From NCBI RefSeq assembly GCF_017355525.1, contig NZ_CP067395.1, positions 2,108,001 through 2,172,000 on the forward strand: 64,000 nt of DNA, given 5' to 3'. The translations under genes were made by a program, and so were the position numbers. Position 1 is the first letter of the stretch. Each line of letters starts with the position of its first letter. The stretch comes from Lysobacter enzymogenes (lineage in GTDB: Bacteria > Pseudomonadota > Gammaproteobacteria > Xanthomonadales > Xanthomonadaceae). The notes under the pieces are model-generated. The model had not been told where the DNA came from and ran no database searches. It worked only from the letters and a program-made list of their open reading frames with translations. Shown here one piece after another: positions 16,230 through 24,041 of the stretch.

Positions 16230-17006
16230 TCAATGTTCCACGTCGCGCCAGTACTCGGTCTTCAACAAATAGGCGAGGAAGGTGAACAAGGCCAGGAACA
16301 GGATCACCCAAACGCCGAGGCTCTGGCGCTTGAGCGCCGCCGGCTCGCCGGCGTACTCGAGGAATGCGGTGATGTCGCGGGTCGCGGTGCGGAAGCCGTC
16401 GGCGTCGAGCTTGCCGGGCTGCTCGATCTTCAGGCCGTGCACCGGGCGGTCGCCGGTGGCCTTGTCCGCCTCGCCGTACTCGGCGTGCTGCAGGCCCTGC
16501 AGCTCCCACAGCGGGTTCGGCATCGAGGCGTTCGGGAACAGCTTGTTGTTCCAGCCCAGCGGCCGGGTCTCGTCCAGATAGAACTGGTTGAGGTAGGTGT
16601 AGACCCAGTCGCTGCCGCGCACGCGGGTGATCAGGCTGAGGTCCGGCGGCATCTTGCCGAACCACTGGTTGGCGTGTTCCGGGGTCAGGCTGACCTGGAT
16701 CTGCTCGCCGAACTTGGCGCCGGTGAAGTTGAGATTGTTCATCACCTCGTCTTCGGTCAGGCCAAGGTCCTCGGCCATGCGCGAGTAGCGCAGGTACTTC
16801 AGCGAGTGGCAGCCCGAGCAGTAGTTCATGTACAGCTGGGCGCCGCGCTGCAGCGAGGCTCGGTCGTTGAGGTCGGTGCCCGACTGCAACAGGGCGCCGC
16901 CTTCGGACGCGAAGGCGGTGGCCGACACGAGCAGGCCGGCGACGAAGGTGGCGAGCTTCTTCACGATGCGGGTCTTCTTGAAGGACGGCTGGCTGTGGTT
17001 AGTCAT
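16230..17006 (-). CDS. petC: Cytochrome c1 of the bc1 complex
   Basis: 258 residues. After a leader peptide (cleavage near ATAFAS-E) comes the haem c motif CSGCHS at about residue 63-68 with SLKYLRYSRM. A methionine ligand lies in the GKMPPDLSLI region, and a C-terminal membrane anchor (VWVILFLALFTFLAYLL) ends in a short cytoplasmic tail. It carries electrons from the Rieske protein to soluble cytochrome c in the periplasm. The start overlaps the petB stop by 8 bp. Last gene of petABC. Confidence 0.96.
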   Translation of the reverse strand: MTNHSQPSFKKTRIVKKLATFVAGLLVSATAFASEGGALLQSGTDLNDRASLQRGAQLYMNYCSGCHSLKYLRYSRMAEDLGLTEDEVMNNLNFTGAKFGEQIQVSLTPEHANQWFGKMPPDLSLITRVRGSDWVYTYLNQFYLDETRPLGWNNKLFPNASMPNPLWELQGLQHAEYGEADKATGDRPVHGLKIEQPGKLDADGFRTATRDITAFLEYAGEPAALKRQSLGVWVILFLALFTFLAYLLKTEYWRDVEH

Positions 17007-18258
17007 GCATCGTCACCCGTTCCGGCACCGGCTTTGTTTTGTCCAACTTCGTCCACAAAGGCATGGTGATGAAGAAGAAGAAGTACAGGAAGGTCAGCAC
17101 GCGGCCGATGATGGTCTCGACCGGATCGGTGCCCGGCCCGGCGCCGATCTTGCCGAGCCACAGGAAGCACACCGCCAGCACGCCGAGCATCAGCTTGGTG
17201 ATCCAGCCGCGGTAGCGGTGCGACTTGACCTTGCTGCGGTCCAGCCACGGCACGAAGAAGAGCACCGCGATCGCCGAGAACATCACCAGCACGCCCGAGA
17301 GCTTGTGCGGAATGACGCGCAGCATCGCGTAGTACGGGGTGTAGTACCACACCGGCTTGATGTGCTCCGGCGTCACCAGGCGGTTGGCCTCGGTGAAGTT
17401 GTCGTGCTCGAGGAACCAGCCGCCGAACGCCGGCGCGAAGAAGATCACGAACGCGGCCAGGATCAGGAAGAAGCCGACGCCGACCAGGTCCTTGACCGTG
17501 TAGTACGGGTGGAACGGAATGCCGTCGAGCGGCTTGCTCGCGTCCCAGCGGTTGCCCTTCGGGCCGTACTTGATGTCGACGCCGTCGGGGTTGTTGGAAC
17601 CCACTTCGTGCAGCGCGCCCAGGTGCAGCACCACCAGCAGCAGCAGCACCAGCGGCAGCGCGATCACGTGCAGGGCGAAGAAGCGGTTGAGGGTGGCGTC
17701 GCCGGGCAGGTAGTCGCCCATGATCCACTCGGTCAGGCCGTTGCCGATCACCGGGATGGCGCCGAACAGCGAGATGATGACCTTGGCGCCCCAGAACGAC
17801 ATCTGGCCCCACGGCAGCACGTAGCCCATGAAGGCTTCGGCCATCAGCACCAGGTAGATCAGCATGCCCAGGATCCACACCAGCTCGCGCGGCTTCTGGT
17901 ACGAGCCGTACATCAGGCCGCGGAACATGTGCAGGTACACGACGATGAAGAACATCGACGCGCCGGTGGAGTGCATGTAGCGGATCAGCCAGCCCCACTC
18001 GACGTCGCGCATGATGTACTCGACCGACGAGAACGCGTCGGCCGCGGACGGCTTGAAGTGCATCGTCAGGAAGATGCCGGTGACGATCTGGTTGACCAGC
18101 ACCAGCAGCGCGAGCGAGCCGAAGTAGTACCAAAGATTGAAGTTCTTCGGCGCGTAGTACTCGGTCATGTGCTTGCGGTAGACCGGCATCATGCCGGGGG
18201 CGCGCGCGGTGACCCAGTCGAAGACGTTGTTGGCGGTACGAGTCAGGATGTTGGCCAT
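16999..18258 (-). CDS. petB: Cytochrome b of the bc1 complex
   Basis: 419 residues with eight expected membrane helices. Haem-ligand pairs are visible in helix B/D regions (MHSTGASMFFIVVYLHMFRG and FFALHVIALPLVLLLLVVLHLGALHEVG). The Qo-site loop normally reading PEWY is here PVWYYTPYYAMLR, with P-V-W-Y. It oxidises ubiquinol at Qo and reduces quinone at Qi in the inner membrane. The gene begins 3 bp after the petA stop and overlaps petC, so petABC is one tight operon. Confidence 0.97.
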   Translation of the reverse strand: MANILTRTANNVFDWVTARAPGMMPVYRKHMTEYYAPKNFNLWYYFGSLALLVLVNQIVTGIFLTMHFKPSAADAFSSVEYIMRDVEWGWLIRYMHSTGASMFFIVVYLHMFRGLMYGSYQKPRELVWILGMLIYLVLMAEAFMGYVLPWGQMSFWGAKVIISLFGAIPVIGNGLTEWIMGDYLPGDATLNRFFALHVIALPLVLLLLVVLHLGALHEVGSNNPDGVDIKYGPKGNRWDASKPLDGIPFHPYYTVKDLVGVGFFLILAAFVIFFAPAFGGWFLEHDNFTEANRLVTPEHIKPVWYYTPYYAMLRVIPHKLSGVLVMFSAIAVLFFVPWLDRSKVKSHRYRGWITKLMLGVLAVCFLWLGKIGAGPGTDPVETIIGRVLTFLYFFFFITMPLWTKLDKTKPVPERVTMHD

Positions 18259-18261
18259 GGC

Positions 18262-18873
18262 TTACGCCCCCTTCGCCGGATCGACGCCGATCACGATCGT
18301 GTTGTCGTTCTCGTAGTGGTGCGGAGGCACCAGCAGGTTGATCGGCGCGGGCACGCCCTGGAACACGCGGCCGGCCATGTCGAAGCGCGACTTGTGGCAG
18401 GGGCAGAAGTAGCCGCCCTTCCATTCCGGATCGAACGGTTCCGGGCGGATCTCGGCCTTCATTTCCGGCGAGCAGCCCAGGTGGGTGCACAGGCCGACCA
18501 GGACCGAAATCTCCGGCTTGATCGAACGCAGCTCGCCGGTGATGTAGGCCGGCTGCTGGTCCTTGTTGTCGGACTTGGGATCGCGCAGATGGCCGTCCAG
18601 GGTCGGCAGCGCATCGAGGATCGCCTTGGAGCGCTTGACGATCCAGATCGGCTGGCCGCGCCACTCCAGGATCAGGCGCTGGCCTTCGGCCAGGCCGGTG
18701 ATGTCCGCGGTGATCGGCGCGCCGGCGAGCTTGGCGCGGGCGCTGGGATTCCAGGACTTGATGAAAGGCACCGCTGCAAAACCGGCTCCGACCGCCCCGA
18801 CCACCGCAGTGGTGGCGGTCAGGAACCGACGTCGGCCCGTGTTGATAGGATCGTGGACCCCTTGGTTGGCCAT
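18262..18873 (-). CDS. petA: Rieske iron-sulfur protein of the bc1 complex
   Basis: 203 residues. The N-terminus has a twin-arginine signal (TGRRRFLTATTAVVGAVG) that also serves as membrane anchor, as usual for Rieske proteins. The [2Fe-2S] ligands are in CTHLGC and CPCHKS, with the two cysteines and two histidines intact. The ATG at 18873 is preceded by a GGAG sequence. It transfers electrons from ubiquinol to cytochrome c1. First gene of petABC; the promoter must lie in the 18874-19286 gap. Confidence 0.96.
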   Translation of the reverse strand: MANQGVHDPINTGRRRFLTATTAVVGAVGAGFAAVPFIKSWNPSARAKLAGAPITADITGLAEGQRLILEWRGQPIWIVKRSKAILDALPTLDGHLRDPKSDNKDQQPAYITGELRSIKPEISVLVGLCTHLGCSPEMKAEIRPEPFDPEWKGGYFCPCHKSRFDMAGRVFQGVPAPINLLVPPHHYENDNTIVIGVDPAKGA

Positions 18874-19286
18874 CCGGCACTCCGCGAAAGCTGCAATTCG
18901 AGGGTAACGCCGCACAACCCGAAACCGATGGCTAAACCAAACACAACCACTGGCGAAAGGCTGGCGGCTCAAAAGACGGGGAAGTGTAGCGGAACCGTTA
19001 AGGGCGCGACAATCCGCGCCCTTGCAAAACCGCGACGAGTCTCGCCCGGACGCGACGGCGCGCACAAGCCACGGATTCGCAAGGCTTTCGCCGCGCGCGC
19101 CGGCGGCCGGCGCGCAGCCCATGCGCGCCCGGCGGCGGCGATCGCGGCGCGCGTGCGCGGCGGCGGCTTTGCAGGTGCGGCCCGCGCGCCTGATCGGATC
19201 GGCGCGGCGGCCTTGCCGCTCGGGTCGGTTCGCGCAAGGGCGTTCAGGCGGATTCGCGCGCCGCGGCGCGCGGCGCGGCGACGGCC
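18874..19286. promoter_or_regulatory. petABC upstream region
   Basis: 413 bp without a gene. It must hold the petABC promoter (no convincing -35/-10 pair found). A hairpin with a 9-bp stem lies at 19000-19023 (AAGGGCGCG with CGCGCCCTT); it lacks a T tract on the reverse strand, so it is at most a weak terminator of the transglycosylase gene. The rest is GC-rich and featureless. Confidence 0.4.
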
Positions 19287-20258
19287 TCAGCGCTGCACCA
19301 CGGTCGCGGCGCGGTAGCGCTGGGCCAGGACCGCGACGCGCTGGACGTAGCGCTGGGTCTCGGCGTACGGCGGCACGCCCTTGTACTTGTCGACCGCGCC
19401 CTCGCCGGCGTTGTAGCCGGCCGCGGCCAGGGTCAGGTCGCCGTTGAAGCGCTTCAGCAGCCAGGCCAGGTATTGCACCCCGCCCTGGATGTTCTGGCCG
19501 GCGTCGAAGGCGTTGCCGACCCCGAACCGGCGCGCGGTGCCCGGCATCAGCTGCATCAGCCCCTGCGCGCCGACCCGCGACATCGCGTTCGGGTTGTAGG
19601 CCGATTCGGCGTGGATGATCGCGCGCACGATCGCCTCCTCGACCCCGTGCTGGCGCGCGGCCGCGGCGATCTCGCCGGCATAGGCCACGGTATTGAGCCG
19701 CAGGGTGCCGAAGTTGACCCCGGGCTGGGCGGCGCAGGCGAAGCAGGTCTCGATGAAGCTGTAGCGGATGGTGCGCATCTGGGTCGCGCTGGCCAGCCCC
19801 TTGGGCCGCTTGCTGACGTAGTGGCGGACCCCGTCTTGCACATAAGAATAGATTTCGCCCTGGACCAGCCGGGTCGGCGGCTTGGCCGGGACGATCGGCG
19901 CGACCGGCGCCGCGGGCGCGGCCGTCCCCGCGTTGAGCCCGCCGGCGGCCATCGCCGCGGCGGCGCCGCTGTAGCTGGCCGGCGGGTTGCTGTGCGCCGA
20001 AGCCGGGATCGACGCGTCGCCTGCGGTCACCGCGCCCATCGCCGGCTTCGGCGGCGCGTAGGACACCGGGACCGGGTCGCGCGCCCGGCTGGACTTGGGC
20101 GTGTATTGGCTGACGACCGTGCAGGTCGCGCCCTTGACCTTCTTGCTGACGTAGCTGCGCTCGCCGCCGGGGCCGTCGCAGCGCCAAAGCGTGCCGGCCG
20201 CCGCCGGCGCGAACGCCAGCAACCCCAGCACCCCCAACAGCAGCGAGCTCCCCCTCAT
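19287..20258 (-). CDS. Exported lytic transglycosylase (SLT domain) with DUF4124-like N-terminus
   Basis: 323 residues. A signal peptide (SLLLGVLGLLAFAPAAAG) precedes a small module with WRCDGPGGERSYVSKK, like the DUF4124 domain found in xanthomonad wall enzymes. An Ala/Pro linker of about 80 residues and a second VQGEIYSYVQDGVRHYVSKRP repeat follow. The C-terminal 130 residues are a goose-lysozyme-like SLT domain: the catalytic Glu in IIHAESAYNP, then SRVGAQGLMQLMPGTARRFGV and AAAGYNAGEGAV. It cleaves peptidoglycan glycan strands to anhydromuropeptides. It is divergent from miaB; its gene context gives no further hint. Confidence 0.88.
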   Translation of the reverse strand: MRGSSLLLGVLGLLAFAPAAAGTLWRCDGPGGERSYVSKKVKGATCTVVSQYTPKSSRARDPVPVSYAPPKPAMGAVTAGDASIPASAHSNPPASYSGAAAAMAAGGLNAGTAAPAAPVAPIVPAKPPTRLVQGEIYSYVQDGVRHYVSKRPKGLASATQMRTIRYSFIETCFACAAQPGVNFGTLRLNTVAYAGEIAAAARQHGVEEAIVRAIIHAESAYNPNAMSRVGAQGLMQLMPGTARRFGVGNAFDAGQNIQGGVQYLAWLLKRFNGDLTLAAAGYNAGEGAVDKYKGVPPYAETQRYVQRVAVLAQRYRAATVVQR

Positions 20259-20504
20259 CCGGCGCAGTGTCCCCCGCCGCGGCGGGACTGCCAAGTGGTT
20301 GATTGCAAAACGTGACCGCGCGCGCGGCCTGGGCCCGCAAAGCCGCCGCAACCCGGCCGCGGCGCGGCCCGGCCTGCGCCGGTGCGGCGGCCCGGCAGCG
20401 GCCCGGGCCGAGGGGCCGCGCTCGTTTCCCCCGCCGCTTCGGGGGATAATCGCCGGTCCTTCCCTTCCGGCGCGGAATAACCGCCGCCCTCCCCGGACCC
20501 GCAC

Positions 20505-21908
20505 ATGACCGACCTGCACCCCCTGCCCGGCCTGCCGGGCGCCGCCCCGCCTTCGCGGCCGGGCGCCAAAAAACTGTTCATCGAGACCCACGGTTGCCAG
20601 ATGAACGAGTACGACTCGGCCAAGATGGCCGACGTGCTCGCCGCCAGCGACGGCCTCGAACTGACCCAGGACGCGTCCGAAGCCGACGTCATCCTGATCA
20701 ACACCTGCTCGATCCGCGAGAAGGCGCAAGAGAAGGTCTTCAGCCAGCTCGGCCGCTGGAAACAACACAAGCAGGGCGAGCGCCAGGTCATCATCGGCGT
20801 CGGCGGCTGCGTCGCCTCGCAGGAAGGCGCGGCCATCGTCAAGCGCGCGCCGTACGTCGACCTGGTGTTCGGCCCGCAAACCTTGCACCGCCTGCCCGAG
20901 CTGATCCGCGCCAAGCGCGAGACCGGGCAGCCGCAGGTCGACATCAGCTTCCCCGAGATCGAAAAGTTCGACCGCCTGCCCGAGCCGCGCGCCGAAGGCC
21001 CGAGCGCGTTCGTCTCGATCATGGAAGGCTGCTCGAAGTACTGCTCGTTCTGCGTGGTGCCCTACACCCGCGGCGAGGAAGTCAGCCGTCCGTTCGAGAA
21101 CGTGCTGGTCGAAGTCGCGCAACTGGCCGAACAGGGCGTGCGCGAGATCAATCTGCTCGGACAGAACGTCAACGCCTACCGCGGTCCTTATGGCGAGGGC
21201 GAAATCGCCGACCTCGGCCTGCTGATCCGCACTATCGCCGAACTCGACGGCGTCGACCGCATCCGCTTCACCACCTCGCACCCGCTGGAGTTCTCCGACT
21301 CGCTGGTCGAGGCGTACCGCGACGTGCCGCAGCTGGCCGACTACCTGCATCTGCCGGTGCAGGCCGGCAGCGACCGCATCCTCTCGGCGATGAAGCGCGG
21401 CTACACCGCGCTGGAGTTCAAGCAGAAGATCCGCAAGCTGCGCGCGGTGCGGCCGAACATCTCGATCTCCTCGGACTTCATCGTCGGCTTCCCCGGCGAG
21501 ACCGAAGCCGATTTCGAAAAGACCATGAAGCTGATCGAGGACGTCGGCTTCGACCAGTCGTTCTCCTTCATCTATTCGCGCCGCCCGGGCACCCCGGCCG
21601 CCGATCTCGAAGACACGGTCACCAGCGAAGAAAAGCACGCGCGCCTGTCGCGCCTGCAGGCGGCGATCAACGCCAACGCGGCGAAGATTTCCCAGGCGAT
21701 GGTCGGCAGCGTGCAGCGGGTGCTGGTCGAAGGGCCGTCGCGCAAGGACCCGAACGAACTCACCGGCAAGACCGAGAACATGCGTTCGGTGAACTTCCCC
21801 GCGCCGGCGCGGCTGGTCGGCCGCTTCGTCGATGTGGTCATCACCGAGGCCCTGTCCAATTCGCTGCGCGGCCGGGTACAGTTGGGCGACGACCAAGCCG
21901 CCGCCTGA
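20505..21908 (+). CDS. miaB: tRNA-2-methylthio-N6-dimethylallyladenosine synthase MiaB
   Basis: 467 residues. Radical-SAM methylthiotransferase acting on i6A37 of tRNAs. The N-terminal MTTase domain has its three auxiliary-cluster cysteines at 31 ([12 protein letters not shown]), 68 (NTCSIREKA) and 102 (GGCVASQ). The radical-SAM cluster is Cys176, Cys180 and Cys183 ([10 protein letters not shown]), followed by TRG. The C-terminal TRAM domain covers about 380-455. Length and motifs are normal. In E. coli miaB precedes ybeZ-ybeY; here these lie 16 kb apart. The GNAT gene starts 21 bp later and is probably co-transcribed. Confidence 0.97.
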   Translation: MTDLHPLPGLPGAAPPSRPGAKKLFIETHGCQMNEYDSAKMADVLAASDGLELTQDASEADVILINTCSIREKAQEKVFSQLGRWKQHKQGERQVIIGVGGCVASQEGAAIVKRAPYVDLVFGPQTLHRLPELIRAKRETGQPQVDISFPEIEKFDRLPEPRAEGPSAFVSIMEGCSKYCSFCVVPYTRGEEVSRPFENVLVEVAQLAEQGVREINLLGQNVNAYRGPYGEGEIADLGLLIRTIAELDGVDRIRFTTSHPLEFSDSLVEAYRDVPQLADYLHLPVQAGSDRILSAMKRGYTALEFKQKIRKLRAVRPNISISSDFIVGFPGETEADFEKTMKLIEDVGFDQSFSFIYSRRPGTPAADLEDTVTSEEKHARLSRLQAAINANAAKISQAMVGSVQRVLVEGPSRKDPNELTGKTENMRSVNFPAPARLVGRFVDVVITEALSNSLRGRVQLGDDQAAA

Positions 21909-21929
21909 GCCGGCCGGAGCCCGCACCGC

Positions 21930-22427
21930 ATGCAACGCGACTTCAGCATCCGCGAAATCGGCGCGGACGAATTCGAACGGGCCTGGCCGATCTTCCGCGA
22001 AGTGCTCGCGCGCGGCGAAAGCTACAACTACGCCGCCGACCTGAGCCTGGACGGCGCGCGCGCGATGTGGACCAGTACGCCTTACCGCATGTTCCTGGCC
22101 GAAGCCGACGGCGGCGAGGCGCTGGGCTGCTACAAGCTCGGCCCGAACCAGCGCGGCCGCGGCGACCACGTCGCCAACGCCAGCTACATGGTCGCCGAAG
22201 CCGCCTGGGGCCAGGGCGTCGGCACGGCGATGTGCGAACACTCGCTGGCGCAGGCGCGCAAGGCCGGGTTCCTGGCGATGCAGTTCAACTACGTGGTCAG
22301 CAGCAACGCCGCCGCGGTGCACCTGTGGACCAAGCACGGCTTCGCCATCGTCGGCCGGGTGCCGGAGGCGTTCCGCCATCCGAGCCTGGGGCTGGTCGAT
22401 ACCTACGTCATGCATCGGATGCTGTAA
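21930..22427 (+). CDS. GNAT family N-acetyltransferase
   Basis: 165 residues. GNAT fold with the acetyl-CoA binding motif A, AAWGQGVGTAMCEHSLAQARKAGF (Q/R-x-x-G-x-G/A), and the later motif B, NAAAVHLWTKHGFAIVGRVPEAF. Members close to this sequence are typically annotated as acetyltransferases of unknown substrate, sometimes acting on toxins or amino acids. It follows miaB closely in the same direction. A long perfect inverted repeat lies 13 bp after its stop codon and may end the transcript. Confidence 0.88.
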   Translation: MQRDFSIREIGADEFERAWPIFREVLARGESYNYAADLSLDGARAMWTSTPYRMFLAEADGGEALGCYKLGPNQRGRGDHVANASYMVAEAAWGQGVGTAMCEHSLAQARKAGFLAMQFNYVVSSNAAAVHLWTKHGFAIVGRVPEAFRHPSLGLVDTYVMHRML

Positions 22428-22440
22428 CGCGTCGCGCAGC

Positions 22441-22616
22441 CTTTCTGTAGGAGCGGCGCGAGCCGCGACCGCGCCAACGCAACGACGACGCCCCCAACCT
22501 ACCCGACGAATGCCGGAATGCCGGCGACCTGCGCTCGGCTTTCAGGTTCGCAAGATAGGTAACTGACGCGGTAGTTGCGTTGGCGCGGTCGCGGCTCGCG
22601 CCGCTCCTACAGAAAG
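22441..22616. repeat. Paired REP elements forming a 43-bp perfect inverted repeat
   Basis: The 43 bases at 22441-22483 are the exact reverse complement of 22574-22616, with 90 bp between. Each arm contains a REP unit: GTAG, then a GCGGC-GCGA-GCCGC hairpin, then GACCGCG. The pair lies between the convergent GNAT and DUF1501 genes and could fold as a large cruciform or bidirectional terminator. GTAG-headed REPs are usually moved by RAYT (TnpA-REP) proteins in this bacterial group; none is encoded in the window. Confidence 0.9.
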
Positions 22617-22630
22617 CCAAGCCTGTACCG

Positions 22631-24025
22631 CTAAGCCATGAACCCCAAATCCCGCGCCGCGAAATTGCGCAGGTTCGGGAAGATCAGATCCAGATCCGAA
22701 TCCGCAACCCCGAACCAGCGCGCCAGCGTCGCCGCGTACTGGTCCACCGCCGTGGTCGGAATGATCTGGCCCCATCCGGCATCGTCGTCGCCGCCGTTGA
22801 CCAGCGTCGGCATGCGCCCGAAAAAGCGCCCGCCCTGCACCGCGTCGCCGACGACGAAGTGATGCCCGCCCCAGCCGTGGTCGGAGCCGTCGCCGTTGGA
22901 CGACAGCGTGCGGCCGAAGTCCGAAGCGGTGAACGCGGTGACCTTGTCGGCCACGCCCAGCTCCACCGTCGCCGCGTGGAACGCGGTCAGCGCCTGCGAC
23001 AGCCGCGCCAGCAGCGCCGGCTGCTCGCTGAGCAAGCGGTCGTGATGGTCGAACCCGCCCATCGAGACGAAGAACACCTGGCGCTTGAGCCCCAGCGTCT
23101 GCCGCACCTTGATCATGCGCGCGACCATGCGCAGCTGCGCGGCCAGGTCGCTGTCGGGAAACACCGTCTGCAAATCGCTGGACGCGTCCAGCGCGGTGCC
23201 GACCGCGTCGGCGTTCTCGCGCGCGCGCCGGAATGCGTTGGCGTAGCTGCGGCCGAACATGTGCTGTTGCTGGTTCGGCGCCATCAGCGCGAGGAACGCG
23301 CGGCGGCTGTCGCCGTCCCACTCGAAGCGGCTGAAATAACGCGGGCCGTCGTTGCCGATCACGTACTGCCCGCCGCCCGCGGCGCGCTGCAGAATGCTTT
23401 CGAAGTTCAGCGACACCGACATCGGAATGAACGCATCGGGATTGGCGTCGTGCAGCAGGTCGGAGATCCGCCCGGCCCAGCCGAGGTTGCGGCCGTCGTC
23501 GCTGCGCGAGACCTGCCAGTACTGCTGCTGGTCGTTGTGCGAGAACAGCTGCGGCGGCAGCTCGACCGCGTGGTTGGCGTAGTCGGCCTTGCTGACCGGC
23601 CGCACCAGGGTGCCGACGTTGCCGAGCACCGCGGCGTGGCCGCCGTTGAACAGGCCTTGCAGCCCGGCCATGCCGACCGCATCGCCCTCGCTGGTGCAGA
23701 TCTGCAGGCCGTAGTCGGCGCCGTCGGAAGCGCCGCCGCCGGCCAGCGCGGTCAGCGGCAGCAACGAGGCCTGCGGCACCGCCAGGGTCGCGCGGGCCTG
23801 GGCGTACTGGCGGTAATGCGCGTCGTCGCGCGGCACCAGCATGTTCAGCGAATCGTTGCCGCCGAACAGGAACACGCACACCAAGGCCTTGTAGTCGTCG
23901 AAGCTGGCCGGCCCGTAGGCGCGCGCAGCGGCCTCGACCAGGCGCAGATTGCCCAGGGCCGAGTACAGCGCGGCGCCGCCGAGCGCGGAGGCGATGGAAT
24001 TGCGCAGGAAGTCGCGACGTTTCAT
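22631..24025 (-). CDS. DUF1501 family Tat-exported protein
   Basis: 464 residues. It begins MKRRDFLRNSIASALGGAALY, a twin-arginine signal, followed by CVFLFGGNDSLNMLVP near residue 50, the family hallmark, VFFVSMGGFDHHD, FTASDFGRTL and SDHGWGGHHFVVG. DUF1501 proteins resemble the alkaline-phosphatase/sulfatase fold and are almost always encoded beside a DUF1800 protein, as here (16 bp downstream of it). Their function is not established. They are frequent in bacteria with complex envelopes. Both genes sit behind a duplicated palindrome. Confidence 0.9.
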   Translation of the reverse strand: MKRRDFLRNSIASALGGAALYSALGNLRLVEAAARAYGPASFDDYKALVCVFLFGGNDSLNMLVPRDDAHYRQYAQARATLAVPQASLLPLTALAGGGASDGADYGLQICTSEGDAVGMAGLQGLFNGGHAAVLGNVGTLVRPVSKADYANHAVELPPQLFSHNDQQQYWQVSRSDDGRNLGWAGRISDLLHDANPDAFIPMSVSLNFESILQRAAGGGQYVIGNDGPRYFSRFEWDGDSRRAFLALMAPNQQQHMFGRSYANAFRRARENADAVGTALDASSDLQTVFPDSDLAAQLRMVARMIKVRQTLGLKRQVFFVSMGGFDHHDRLLSEQPALLARLSQALTAFHAATVELGVADKVTAFTASDFGRTLSSNGDGSDHGWGGHHFVVGDAVQGGRFFGRMPTLVNGGDDDAGWGQIIPTTAVDQYAATLARWFGVADSDLDLIFPNLRNFAARDLGFMA

Positions 24026-24041
24026 GACTGCGGTCTCCGGC

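Noticed and set aside
19000..19023. Hairpin as a strong terminator of the transglycosylase gene
   Set aside because: No T tract follows on the reverse strand; at most a weak terminator or leader structure.
19287..22415. 1042-codon leftward frame covering the transglycosylase and the complement of miaB
   Set aside because: Only the last 323 codons (transglycosylase) are real; the upstream part is a shadow of miaB.
22445..22612. REP elements as a CRISPR array
   Set aside because: Units alternate in orientation, spacing is irregular, and no cas genes are seen; they are REP pairs.
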